Assembly: GCF_014472415.1 (NCBI RefSeq)
Contig: NZ_JACSZV010000003.1
Coordinates: 62,001 to 126,000, forward strand
DNA: 64,000 nt
From: Pseudomonas sp. N40(2020)
Lineage (GTDB): Bacteria; Pseudomonadota; Gammaproteobacteria; Pseudomonadales; Pseudomonadaceae
Direction of reading: 5' to 3'
Under the pieces are notes generated by a model that did no database searches, was not told the origin of the DNA, and worked only from the letters and a program-made list of their open reading frames with translations. Positions 35,835-43,921 of the stretch are shown piece by piece (position 1 is the stretch's first letter; every line of letters begins with the position of its first letter). Made by a program: the position numbers and the translations under genes.

Positions 35835-38021
35835 ATGCCAGCTCAACATACGTACCCAGCAAAAAACCTGGCGTTGGCCATTGCGCTGACGCTCGGCGGC
35901 GTGGAGCTTACACACGCTCAGCAAGTGCATGAAGCCACTGAACCACCTTCTGCGATGAATGCGCCGGAACTGCCCGAAGCCAGTCCTAATGCGAAGTCGG
36001 CTGAAAGACTTCAGGGCTTTCTCACCGACCAAAGCACTGTTCCCATCGTCTTCGACACAGCCCAAAGTACTTTTGAAGGCACGGCCCTAAACGATCTGAT
36101 CATTCTCAAAGACGGCGCCAGCTTCACTGGCCGGTTGGATGGTGGTGGGGGGGACAACGTTCTGCTATTGGATGTCTCTGACGGGGGGACCCTGAAAGAC
36201 ACTCGTAATTTCAACGGACTGGCTCTCATCCGGGGGGACTGGACACTTAGCAGCAAGAAAGACTTCAAAGAAGGAGTATTGGTAGAAAGCGCCGGAGTGT
36301 TGACCAACCTTGGCACCATCGAAGGTGGCGCGCTTATCGCGGGCAAGCTCTTGAACAAGGGAAGCATCAAGGGAGACGTAGAGGTCGCTAACGGCGGTAG
36401 CTTTGCAGGTAAAGGCACGGTAGGCAATTTACACATTGACGGCTTACTCACGGTCAACCAATTTCAAGGCAGCCCGCGAGTCAAAGGCGATTTGACCCTG
36501 TCCCCGAAAGCCGAATTGGCTTATGAGGTCAGTCCGCAAGGTAGTCAAACAATCAAGGTCGAAGGCACTGCCAGCCTCCAAGGCTCCACACTGAAAGTCG
36601 TTGCGGGTCCTGGGGAGTATCCGCAAAGCAGCCAGTACAGAATAATCGAAGCAGGCAAAGTTGAAGGTGAGTTCGGCACGATCCTAAACAACCTTGCCTT
36701 CATGACAGCTACACCTCATTACAACAAAAAGACTGTAGGTCTGACTTACACCCGCAACGAGGTACAGCTGTCGGACGTTGCCACCACCGACAATGGTCGT
36801 GCGGTTGCTGAAAGTATTGACGAGCCACAAACGCCATCGCCTTCCGCAATGCCAGCGCCATTGACGGCGTCGCCACCAATTTCTGCTTCAAATGCTCCAT
36901 TACCAATGCCGGGCGAAACCGTTATTGCGCGCGACGAAGAAGCCGCCGAACAGCCTGCGCCTCAACCGCCAAAACCCGCAAACACAGCCATTGCGGCGTT
37001 ACTGACCAGTGACAAAAACACTGCCCCCATCGCCATCGAACAACTCGCCGCTGGCAGCAACGCCAACCTCGCCAAAGCCACATTGAGCGCCGTCACGCCC
37101 GTGAGTGCGAGCATGCTTTCGGCCATGCGCCAACTCGATAACCGCAGCAGTTCCGCCCATGGCTCCGGCAACAATCCTCGCCAAGCCGCCGGCGGTGCAG
37201 ACTCTGGCCGAGTTTGGGTTCAGGCACTCGGTCATGGCGGCAAGGTTGATCGTGAAGCTGACAGCACCCTGAAACACGCCACCCAGGGTCTGGTCGTGGG
37301 CGCTGACTGGCGGCTCGATGAGCAATGGCATGTCGGTCTGCTGGGTGGCAAATCCCAGACCAAACTCGACGCTCGCCAGTACGATGGCGACCTCGACAGC
37401 TGGCACCTCGGCGCCTACGCCGTGCGTCAGGACGGGCCGCTGGCGCTGCGCCTCGGTGCCACCTATGCCAGCCATGACGGCAGCAGCAAACGTCGGGTGG
37501 CGTTCAATGGATTCAGCGATCGCCTCAAAGGCAATTACGACGCCAACACCCAGCAAGCCTTTGCCGAACTGGGCTTCAAGCTCGGTCGTAACAACGTCAC
37601 GCTTGAGCCATTCGCCAGCCTTGGCTATCAACGTTATCAACGTGACAGCTACAGCGAAAAAGGCGGCGATGCAGCGCTGAAAGTTTCTGGGCAAACCCGC
37701 GATAACCTCAGCAGCACCTTTGGCCTGCGCACGGCAAAAATCAATCGCCTGGATAACGGCATGAGCCTGACACCTCGATTCAGTGCCGGCTGGAAACACA
37801 CCTTCGGCGAACTCGACAGCGATACTCGCCAGCAACTGGTCAAGGGTGGCAAGCGCTTCAAAGTGGCCGGTGCCGCGCTGGATCGCAACAGCCTGGGCAT
37901 CGACGCCGGTCTCGATCTCGGACTGTCGGCCAACCACACACTGGGCGTGGGTGTCACCGGTGAGTACGGTACCGAGAGCCGCAATCAGGGCGTGATAGGC
38001 CAGTGGCGAATGGCGTTCTGA
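35835..38021 (+). CDS. Short-passenger autotransporter, paralogue of the upstream gene
   Basis: The 728-residue protein has a signal-peptide-like start (KNLALAIALTLGGVELTHAQ), a short passenger without clear beta-helix repeats, the same junction as its neighbour (YNKKTVGLTYTRNEVQLSDV versus YTPTQVDLTYTRNDVAFNDF), then a proline-rich insert (residues about 320-395: PSPSAMPAPLTASPPISASNAPLPMP and AEQPAPQPPKPA), and a beta-barrel ending in Phe. The barrel is strongly similar to that of the previous gene, including FNGFSDR and EPFASLGYQRY. A longer in-frame start at 35820 is possible. It looks like a duplicate whose passenger was lost or replaced. Confidence 0.87.
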   Translation: MPAQHTYPAKNLALAIALTLGGVELTHAQQVHEATEPPSAMNAPELPEASPNAKSAERLQGFLTDQSTVPIVFDTAQSTFEGTALNDLIILKDGASFTGRLDGGGGDNVLLLDVSDGGTLKDTRNFNGLALIRGDWTLSSKKDFKEGVLVESAGVLTNLGTIEGGALIAGKLLNKGSIKGDVEVANGGSFAGKGTVGNLHIDGLLTVNQFQGSPRVKGDLTLSPKAELAYEVSPQGSQTIKVEGTASLQGSTLKVVAGPGEYPQSSQYRIIEAGKVEGEFGTILNNLAFMTATPHYNKKTVGLTYTRNEVQLSDVATTDNGRAVAESIDEPQTPSPSAMPAPLTASPPISASNAPLPMPGETVIARDEEAAEQPAPQPPKPANTAIAALLTSDKNTAPIAIEQLAAGSNANLAKATLSAVTPVSASMLSAMRQLDNRSSSAHGSGNNPRQAAGGADSGRVWVQALGHGGKVDREADSTLKHATQGLVVGADWRLDEQWHVGLLGGKSQTKLDARQYDGDLDSWHLGAYAVRQDGPLALRLGATYASHDGSSKRRVAFNGFSDRLKGNYDANTQQAFAELGFKLGRNNVTLEPFASLGYQRYQRDSYSEKGGDAALKVSGQTRDNLSSTFGLRTAKINRLDNGMSLTPRFSAGWKHTFGELDSDTRQQLVKGGKRFKVAGAALDRNSLGIDAGLDLGLSANHTLGVGVTGEYGTESRNQGVIGQWRMAF

Positions 38022-38036
38022 TGGTCTGAACACTGT

Positions 38037-38133
38037 CCCTGTGGGAGCGAGCCTGCTCGCGAAGAGGGAGTGTCAGTCGACATGTTCTGTGACTGATGCA
38101 CCGCATTCGCGAGCAGGCTCGCTCCCACAGGGG
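38037..38133. repeat. REPIN-like inverted repeat (GTGGGAGCGAG family)
   Basis: The 23-bp arms at 38041-38063 and 38106-38128, extended by CCCT and AGGG, flank a 42-bp spacer. It lies between the convergent autotransporter and pycB genes. Confidence 0.85.
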
Positions 38134-38218
38134 ATTTTTGTGAATCAGTAATTTCAGGCGAAAAAAAGGGGAGCACATGCCCCCCCGAGGTTTAAAGCGT
38201 TGAATCGTGGCCGTTATC

Positions 38219-40027
38219 TCAGCCTTCGATCTCGATCAGGATTTCGCCCGGATTCACCCGGTCGCCCTTGGCGACATGAATGGCGGTGACCTTACCGGCG
38301 ATGGCCGCCTGCACTTCGGTTTCCATCTTCATGGCTTCAGTGATCAGCACAGCCTGGCCAGCCTTGACGGTGTCGCCTTCCTTGACCAGCACATCGACGA
38401 TGTTGCCCGGCATGGTGGTGCTGACGTGGCCCGGTGCAGAGGCCTGCTTGCGCTTGCTGCTGCCACCGCTGACGAATTCGTTGAGCGGTTCGAACACCAC
38501 TTCTTCCGGCATGCCGTCGATGGACAGGTAGAAGTGACGCTTGCCTTCAGCCTTCACGCCAACACCGGTGATATCGACGCGGTAGGTTTCGCCATGAACG
38601 TCGATGACGAACTCGGTTGGCACACCCGCACCGCCCGCCGACGCGACACTGCCTGGCTCTGGAATCGGCAGCAGCACTTCCGGCGTGAGGGTGCCGGCGG
38701 CACGTTCTTCAAGGAACTTGCGGCCGATGTCCGGGAACATGGCGAAGGTCAGCACGTCTTCTTCGGACTTGGCCAGAGCACCGATGTCGGCACGCAACTT
38801 GGTCATTTCCGGCTTGAGCAGATCGGCCGGGCGCACGTCGATGACTTCTTCGCTGCCGATGGCCTGACGACGCAGCTTCTCGTCGACCACGCCCGGTGCC
38901 TTGCCGTAACCACCCTGCAGATAGAGCTTCACTTCGTTGGTGATGGTCTTGTAGCGCTCGCCGGCCAGGACGTTGAAGAACGCCTGGGTGCCGACGATCT
39001 GCGAGGTAGGGGTCACCAGTGGCGGGAAGCCGAGGTCTTCACGTACTCGCGGAATTTCCGCCAGCACTTCGGCCATGCGGTTCAGCGCGCCCTGCTCTTT
39101 CAACTGGTTGGCGAGGTTGGAGATCATCCCGCCCGGCACCTGGTTGACTTGCACACGGGTATCGACGGCGGTGAATTCGCTTTCAAACTGGTGGTACTTC
39201 TTGCGCACGGCGTAGAAGTACAGGCCGATTTCTTGCAGCAGCTCCAGGTTCAGACCGGTGTCGTACTCGGTGCCTTTAAGGGCGGCGACCATCGATTCGG
39301 TGCCCGGGTGGCTGGTGCCCGAGGCGAAGCTGGAGATCGCGGTGTCGATGTGGTCGGCGCCGTTTTCGATGGCCTTGAGCTGACACATGGTCGCCAGACC
39401 GGCCGTGTCGTGGGAGTGGATGAACACCGGCAGCGACTGCTCGGCTTTCAGCGCGCGGACCAGTTCGCCAGTGGCGTACGGGGTCAACAGGCCGGCCATG
39501 TCCTTGATCGCCACCGAGTCGCAACCCATGGCTTCCATTTGTTTGGCTTGCGCCACGAAGGCGTCGATGGTGTGCACCGGGCTGGTGGTGTAGGCGATGG
39601 TGCCTTGGGCGTGTTTGCCCGCCGCTTTCACCGCTTCGATGGCCACGCGCAGGTTACGCACATCGTTCATGGCGTCGAAGATGCGGAACACGTCGATGCC
39701 ATTAACGGCGGCTTTAGCGACGAAGGCTCTGACCACATCGTCGCTGTAGTGGCGGTAGCCCAGCAGGTTCTGGCCACGCAGGAGCATTTGCAGACGCGTG
39801 TTAGGCAACGCGGCGCGCAGTTGGCGCAGACGTTCCCACGGGTCTTCCTTCAGGAAACGTACGCAGGCGTCGAACGTCGCGCCGCCCCAGCATTCCAGCG
39901 ACCAGTAGCCGACTTTGTCGAGCTTGTCGCAGATCGGCAGCATGTCTTCGGTGCGCATGCGGGTGGCGAGCAGCGATTGGTGGGCGTCGCGCAGGATGGT
40001 GTCGGTTACAAAAATCTTTTTAGTCAT
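38219..40027 (-). CDS. pycB: Pyruvate carboxylase subunit B (carboxyltransferase plus biotin carrier)
   Basis: The 602-residue protein has the carboxyltransferase TIM-barrel (TDTILRDAHQSLLATRMRTEDML near the start, ESLECWGGATFDACVRFL-like segment, DMAGLLTPYATGELVRALK) and a C-terminal biotinyl domain with EAMKMET (biotinyl Lys near residue 567). It is homologous to oxaloacetate decarboxylase alpha and is often named oadA, but next to a biotin carboxylase gene and a LysR gene it fits the two-subunit pyruvate carboxylase of Pseudomonas, which makes oxaloacetate. GAGGAAT precedes the ATG at 40027, inside the 3' end region of pycA. Confidence 0.92.
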   Translation of the reverse strand: MTKKIFVTDTILRDAHQSLLATRMRTEDMLPICDKLDKVGYWSLECWGGATFDACVRFLKEDPWERLRQLRAALPNTRLQMLLRGQNLLGYRHYSDDVVRAFVAKAAVNGIDVFRIFDAMNDVRNLRVAIEAVKAAGKHAQGTIAYTTSPVHTIDAFVAQAKQMEAMGCDSVAIKDMAGLLTPYATGELVRALKAEQSLPVFIHSHDTAGLATMCQLKAIENGADHIDTAISSFASGTSHPGTESMVAALKGTEYDTGLNLELLQEIGLYFYAVRKKYHQFESEFTAVDTRVQVNQVPGGMISNLANQLKEQGALNRMAEVLAEIPRVREDLGFPPLVTPTSQIVGTQAFFNVLAGERYKTITNEVKLYLQGGYGKAPGVVDEKLRRQAIGSEEVIDVRPADLLKPEMTKLRADIGALAKSEEDVLTFAMFPDIGRKFLEERAAGTLTPEVLLPIPEPGSVASAGGAGVPTEFVIDVHGETYRVDITGVGVKAEGKRHFYLSIDGMPEEVVFEPLNEFVSGGSSKRKQASAPGHVSTTMPGNIVDVLVKEGDTVKAGQAVLITEAMKMETEVQAAIAGKVTAIHVAKGDRVNPGEILIEIEG

Positions 40028-40038
40028 TGTTCTATTCC

Positions 40039-41454
40039 TCACAGGCCTGCGTGGGCGGCGATGGCGGCAGCGATGGCCAGGGCCAGCTCTTCGGGTTTGC
40101 GCTTGATCGAGTAGTTGGTCAGTTCAGGGTGGCTTTCAACGAAGCTGGTATTGAACTGGCCGCTACGGAATTCCGGGTTGCGCAGGATTTCCTGGTAGTA
40201 CGCGGCGGTGGTTTTCACACCTTGCAGACGCATGTCGTCGAGGGCGCGCAGGCCACGATCCATGGCCTCTTCCCAAGTCAGCGCCCAGACCACCAGTTTC
40301 AGGCACATCGAGTCGTAGAACGGCGGGATGGTGTAACCGGTGTAGATCGCCGTGTCAGTTCGCACGCCCGGGCCACCGGGGGCGTAGTAACGGGTGATCT
40401 TGCCGAAGCTCGGCAGGAAGTTGTTTTTCGGGTCTTCGGCGTTGATGCGGAACTGCAACGCGAAACCACGGTGCTGGATGTCTTCCTGCTTCACCGACAG
40501 CGGCAGGCCGGAGGCGATGCGGATCTGTTCGCGGACGATGTCGATCCCGGTGATTTCTTCAGTGATGGTGTGTTCCACCTGCACCCGGGTGTTCATCTCC
40601 ATGAAGTACACCTCGCCCTCGGCGAGCAGGAACTCCACGGTGCCGGCGTTCTCGTAACCGACAGCCTTGGCCGCACGCACCGACAGGTCGCCGATGTAGG
40701 CGCGCTGTTCCGGGGTCAGTTGCGGGCTCGGCGCGATTTCGATCAGCTTCTGGTTGCGACGCTGGATCGAGCAGTCACGCTCAAACAGGTGCACGACGTT
40801 GCCAAAGCTGTCGCCGAGGATCTGCGCTTCGATGTGCTTGGGATTGACGATGCATTTTTCGAGGAACACTTCCGCCGAGCCGAAGGCCTTGGTGGCCTCA
40901 GAGATAACGCGAGGGAAATTCTGTTCGAGCTCTTCGCGGCTGTTGCAGCGACGGATACCGCGACCGCCACCACCGGAAGTGGCTTTGAGCATCACCGGGT
41001 AACCGATGCGGTCACCCTCGATCAGCGCTTCTTCGATGCCTGCGACGTTGCCTTCAGTGCCCGGCGTGACCGGCACGCCGGCCTTGATCATGCTGCGGCG
41101 CGCTTCGGTCTTGTCGCCCATGCGGCGAATGACTTCTGCCGACGGGCCAATGAATTTGATTCCGCGTTCGGCGCAGATGTCGGCCAGTTCGGCGTTTTCC
41201 GAGAGGAAACCGTAACCGGGGTGCAGTGCATCACAGCCGGTTTCCACGGCCAGGTTCACCAGCTTGCGCGGGTTGAGGTAACCGGCCAGTGGCTCGGCAC
41301 CGATGCTGTGGGCCTCGTCCGCACGCTTCACATGCAACGCATGCCGGTCGGCGTCGGAAAAAATCGCAACCGAGCGAATGCCCATCTCGGCGCAGGCTCG
41401 CACGATTCGTACGGCAATCTCACCACGGTTGGCGATCAGGATCTTTGTTATCAC
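40039..41454 (-). CDS. pycA: Pyruvate carboxylase subunit A (biotin carboxylase)
   Basis: The 471-residue ATP-grasp enzyme carboxylates the biotin on PycB. Motifs include KILIANRGEIAVRIVRA at the start, ATSGGGGRGIRRC (nucleotide-binding glycine loop), EKCIVNPKHIEAQILGD, FERDCSIQRRNQKLIEIAPS and EMNTRVQVEHTITEEITG. The GTG at 41454 (AAGGGA upstream) gives the family-typical VITKILIANRGE; an ATG at 41484 is also in frame. It precedes pycB by 11 bp and is divergent from the LysR gene. Confidence 0.93.
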   Translation of the reverse strand: MITKILIANRGEIAVRIVRACAEMGIRSVAIFSDADRHALHVKRADEAHSIGAEPLAGYLNPRKLVNLAVETGCDALHPGYGFLSENAELADICAERGIKFIGPSAEVIRRMGDKTEARRSMIKAGVPVTPGTEGNVAGIEEALIEGDRIGYPVMLKATSGGGGRGIRRCNSREELEQNFPRVISEATKAFGSAEVFLEKCIVNPKHIEAQILGDSFGNVVHLFERDCSIQRRNQKLIEIAPSPQLTPEQRAYIGDLSVRAAKAVGYENAGTVEFLLAEGEVYFMEMNTRVQVEHTITEEITGIDIVREQIRIASGLPLSVKQEDIQHRGFALQFRINAEDPKNNFLPSFGKITRYYAPGGPGVRTDTAIYTGYTIPPFYDSMCLKLVVWALTWEEAMDRGLRALDDMRLQGVKTTAAYYQEILRNPEFRSGQFNTSFVESHPELTNYSIKRKPEELALAIAAAIAAHAGL

Positions 41455-41644
41455 TTGGAGGTTCCCTTGAGCCGGTGGCACCACGACCTGCTAGACCCAG
41501 GTCGACGCGTGACCAAATGTTTCAATTTAGTCGCGACCCCACACTAGCGCCCACAAGGGATTAACAAAAATGAATAAAAATTGGGTTAGCCATAAGTAAA
41601 GACTTATAGTCAGCGCATCATCTAGCGTTCAGAGCGTGTAGAAA
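41455..41644. promoter_or_regulatory. Divergent promoter region pycA / LysR gene
   Basis: This 190-bp AT-richer region separates the divergent genes and should hold both promoters and the LysR operator. Reading by eye I could not fix the sites beyond general T-N11-A-type possibilities. Confidence 0.4.
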
Positions 41645-42607
41645 ATGCGTAAGTCCTTGATGCGTATGACATTGCGTCAGTTGCAGATCTTCAACGAGGT
41701 TTGCGATTTACGTTCTTATAGCCGCGCAGCCGATGAAATGTCTCTCACACAACCGGCCGTCAGCCTACAGATTCGTCAGTTGGAAGAGCTGATCGGGCAG
41801 CCATTGTTCGATTACGTCGGCAAAAAACTCTACATGACCGAAGCTGCCGAAGCCCTTCAACGTGCCAGTCGAGACATTTTCGGGCGCTTGGAAAACCTCG
41901 ATATGCAGCTGTCGGACATGCAGGGATCGCTGCAGGGCCAACTGAAACTGGCGGTGGAATCGAGCGCCAAGTATTTCGTGCCGCACCTGTTCGCGGCGTT
42001 CAAGCGCCAACATCCGGAAGTGAATCTGCAACTGACCGTGGTCAACCGCGGCCAGGTGATCCGGCGTCTCTCGGACAACCGTGACGATCTGGTGATCATG
42101 TCGATGGTGCCGCAGGACATGGGCCTGGAATTTCTGCCGTTCTTGAACAACCCCATCGTGGCCACGGCGCGCCCGGATCATCCGTTGGCGCATATGGGGC
42201 CGCTGCGTTTGCAGGATCTTGAACCGTATACGTTGCTGATCCGCGAACCCGGTTCGGGCACGCGACTGGCCTGCGAGGAATACTTCAAAGAGAAACGCGT
42301 GCACTTCACCCAGACCCAGGAAGTGGCCTCGGCCGAAGCTCAGCGCGAATGCGTGGTGGCGGGTCTGGGCCTGGCGCTGTTGACGCGCCACGCCCTGAAC
42401 CTGGAGCTGGCGACCGGCGGCCTGGTCGAGTTACCGGTCGAAGAGTTGCCGCTGTTCCGTAGCTGGTGCCTGGTGCAAGCCAAAGCGAAACGACTGTCAC
42501 CGGTGGCGCACGCCTTCCTGGCGTTTATCCGCAGCGAGCGCGTGCAGATCAGTGCGCTGGTTGAGCGCTTCGACGGGAAGCTGCCGGTGCTGCCTGCCAG
42601 TGATTGA
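41645..42607 (+). CDS. LysR-family regulator of pyruvate carboxylase
   Basis: The 320-residue protein has a LysR HTH (MTLRQLQIFNEVCDLRSYSRAADEMSLTQPAVSLQIRQLEELIGQPLFDYVGKK) and a CbbR-like effector domain (ESSAKYFVPHLFAAFKRQHPEVNLQL...). Its position matches PycR of P. aeruginosa, which sits divergent from pycAB. The starts at 41645 or 41666 are both possible; neither has a strong Shine-Dalgarno. Regulation of pycAB is inferred from position. Confidence 0.9.
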   Translation: MRKSLMRMTLRQLQIFNEVCDLRSYSRAADEMSLTQPAVSLQIRQLEELIGQPLFDYVGKKLYMTEAAEALQRASRDIFGRLENLDMQLSDMQGSLQGQLKLAVESSAKYFVPHLFAAFKRQHPEVNLQLTVVNRGQVIRRLSDNRDDLVIMSMVPQDMGLEFLPFLNNPIVATARPDHPLAHMGPLRLQDLEPYTLLIREPGSGTRLACEEYFKEKRVHFTQTQEVASAEAQRECVVAGLGLALLTRHALNLELATGGLVELPVEELPLFRSWCLVQAKAKRLSPVAHAFLAFIRSERVQISALVERFDGKLPVLPASD

Positions 42608-42752
42608 TCTCGGGAAAGTCGCCGATTTCGGCCTGAAGCTGACGGAGTTCGAAGCGATCTTCGATCGCGCGGCGAAACTCCATGCGGCGCTGGTCTTCCT
42701 GCTGACGACGGGTTTTCGCGGCGCTGTTGCGTTCTTCGTAAGGCTGAGCCAT
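42549..42752 (-). CDS. Small charged protein, resembles PA3496 family
   Basis: The 67-residue ORF is short but has a well-placed GGGAG before its ATG, and the amphipathic, Arg/Glu-rich sequence (MAQPYEERNSAAKTRRQQEDQRRMEFRRAIEDRFELRQLQ) looks like a genuine small Pseudomonas protein; the RRMEFRRAIED core recalls the PA3496 family, from memory. Its last 59 bp overlap the end of the convergent LysR gene. The C-terminal 15 residues lack conservation features and could be an artefact of readthrough in the overlap. Confidence 0.55.
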   Translation of the reverse strand: MAQPYEERNSAAKTRRQQEDQRRMEFRRAIEDRFELRQLQAEIGDFPEINHWQAAPAASRRSAQPAH

Positions 42753-42855
42753 TTCGAGTCTCCCAAGGCGTTTACGGGAGTTTCACGATAGGCGTGGGGG
42801 ATGACGGTTTGGCGGCGGCTGGATGACAGTCCGATGAAAATTTCCATCGAAAAGC

Positions 42856-42923
42856 AAAAGATCGCAGCCTTCGGCAGCTCCTACACCGATCTCTGTAGGA
42901 GCTGCCGAAGGCTGCGATCTTTT
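42856..42923. repeat. REPIN-like inverted repeat (GATCGCAGCC family)
   Basis: Arms at 42856-42884 and 42895-42923 flank a 10-bp spacer, in the gap just downstream of the RpiR-type gene stop. Confidence 0.85.
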
Positions 42924-42927
42924 GATC

Positions 42928-43794
42928 TTAGTCGTCGAGGGCTTTTACGGCTTTGGGCGACAACCGCAAGCTACGCAAACTGCGTTTCACACTCTTGAGA
43001 TGGTTGACCAGACTCGGCCCGCGCGCCATCGCCACGCCCATCGCCAGCACGTCAATCACCACCAGATGCGCAATGCGCGACGTCAGCGGCGTATAGATTT
43101 CAGTGTCTTCGTGAACATCGATGGCAAGGTTGACCGTCGACAGTTCCGCCAACGGCGTCTGGCTCGGGCACAGGGTGATCAGCGATGCACCGCTCTCACG
43201 CACCAGATTGGCAGTGATCAGCAGATCTTTCGAACGCCCGGACTGGGAAATGCAGATCGCCACGTCGGTCGGTTTCAGCGTCACTGCCGACATCGCCTGC
43301 ATGTGCGGATCGGAATACGCCGCTGCGGTCAGCAGCAAACGGAAGAACTTGTGCTGGGCATCCGCCGCCACCGCGCCCGACGCGCCGAAGCCGTAGAACT
43401 CGACACGCTGCGCCTGGGACATCAGCGTCACCGCGCGCTGCAACTCCACCGGATCGAGCTTCTCGCGAACCTCCATCAGGGTGTGCAGGGTCGTATCGAA
43501 AATTTTCAGGCTGTAATCGGCGACCGAGTCGTCTTCATGGATCGCGAACTGGCCGAAGCTGGCACCGGCGGCCAGGCTCTGCGCCAGTTTCAGTTTCAGA
43601 TCCTGAAAACCGGAACAACCGATGGCGCGACAGAAGCGCACGATGGTCGGCTCACTGATGCCGACGCTGTGCGCCAGGTCAGCCATGGAACTGTGCATCA
43701 CTGCCGCAGGGTCAAGCAGCACGTGGTCGGCGACCTTGAGCTCCGACTTGCGTAACAGGTGACGTGACTGGGCGATGTGTTGCAGCAGATTCAA
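42928..43794 (-). CDS. MurR/RpiR-family regulator with SIS domain
   Basis: The 288-residue protein has an RpiR HTH (LRKSELKVADHVLLDPAAVMHSSMADLAHSVGISEPTIVRFCRAIGCSGFQDLKLKLAQSL) and a SIS sugar-phosphate-binding domain (VEFYGFGASGAVAADAQHKFFRL and CISQSGRSKDLLITANL). It resembles HexR but is a separate paralogue, since hexR normally lies beside zwf. It is followed downstream by a REPIN and preceded by its own promoter region. The ligand is probably a sugar phosphate. Confidence 0.9.
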   Translation of the reverse strand: MNLLQHIAQSRHLLRKSELKVADHVLLDPAAVMHSSMADLAHSVGISEPTIVRFCRAIGCSGFQDLKLKLAQSLAAGASFGQFAIHEDDSVADYSLKIFDTTLHTLMEVREKLDPVELQRAVTLMSQAQRVEFYGFGASGAVAADAQHKFFRLLLTAAAYSDPHMQAMSAVTLKPTDVAICISQSGRSKDLLITANLVRESGASLITLCPSQTPLAELSTVNLAIDVHEDTEIYTPLTSRIAHLVVIDVLAMGVAMARGPSLVNHLKSVKRSLRSLRLSPKAVKALDD

Positions 43795-43921
43795 GGGGCT
43801 GGACTCTTGTTATGGTCGGGGATGTAGCAAGCTTGTAGTTATACTACATGAATTGGCTTTTTGCCTGCTCAATGCGTAACTCCATGTCCCCATATCAGGC
43901 GCGATGGGGTGCATGTAGCCC

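Noticed and set aside
38207..40114. Long plus-strand ORF of 635 codons
   Set aside because: It is the antisense frame of pycB; composition is of the shadow type and pycB is secure.
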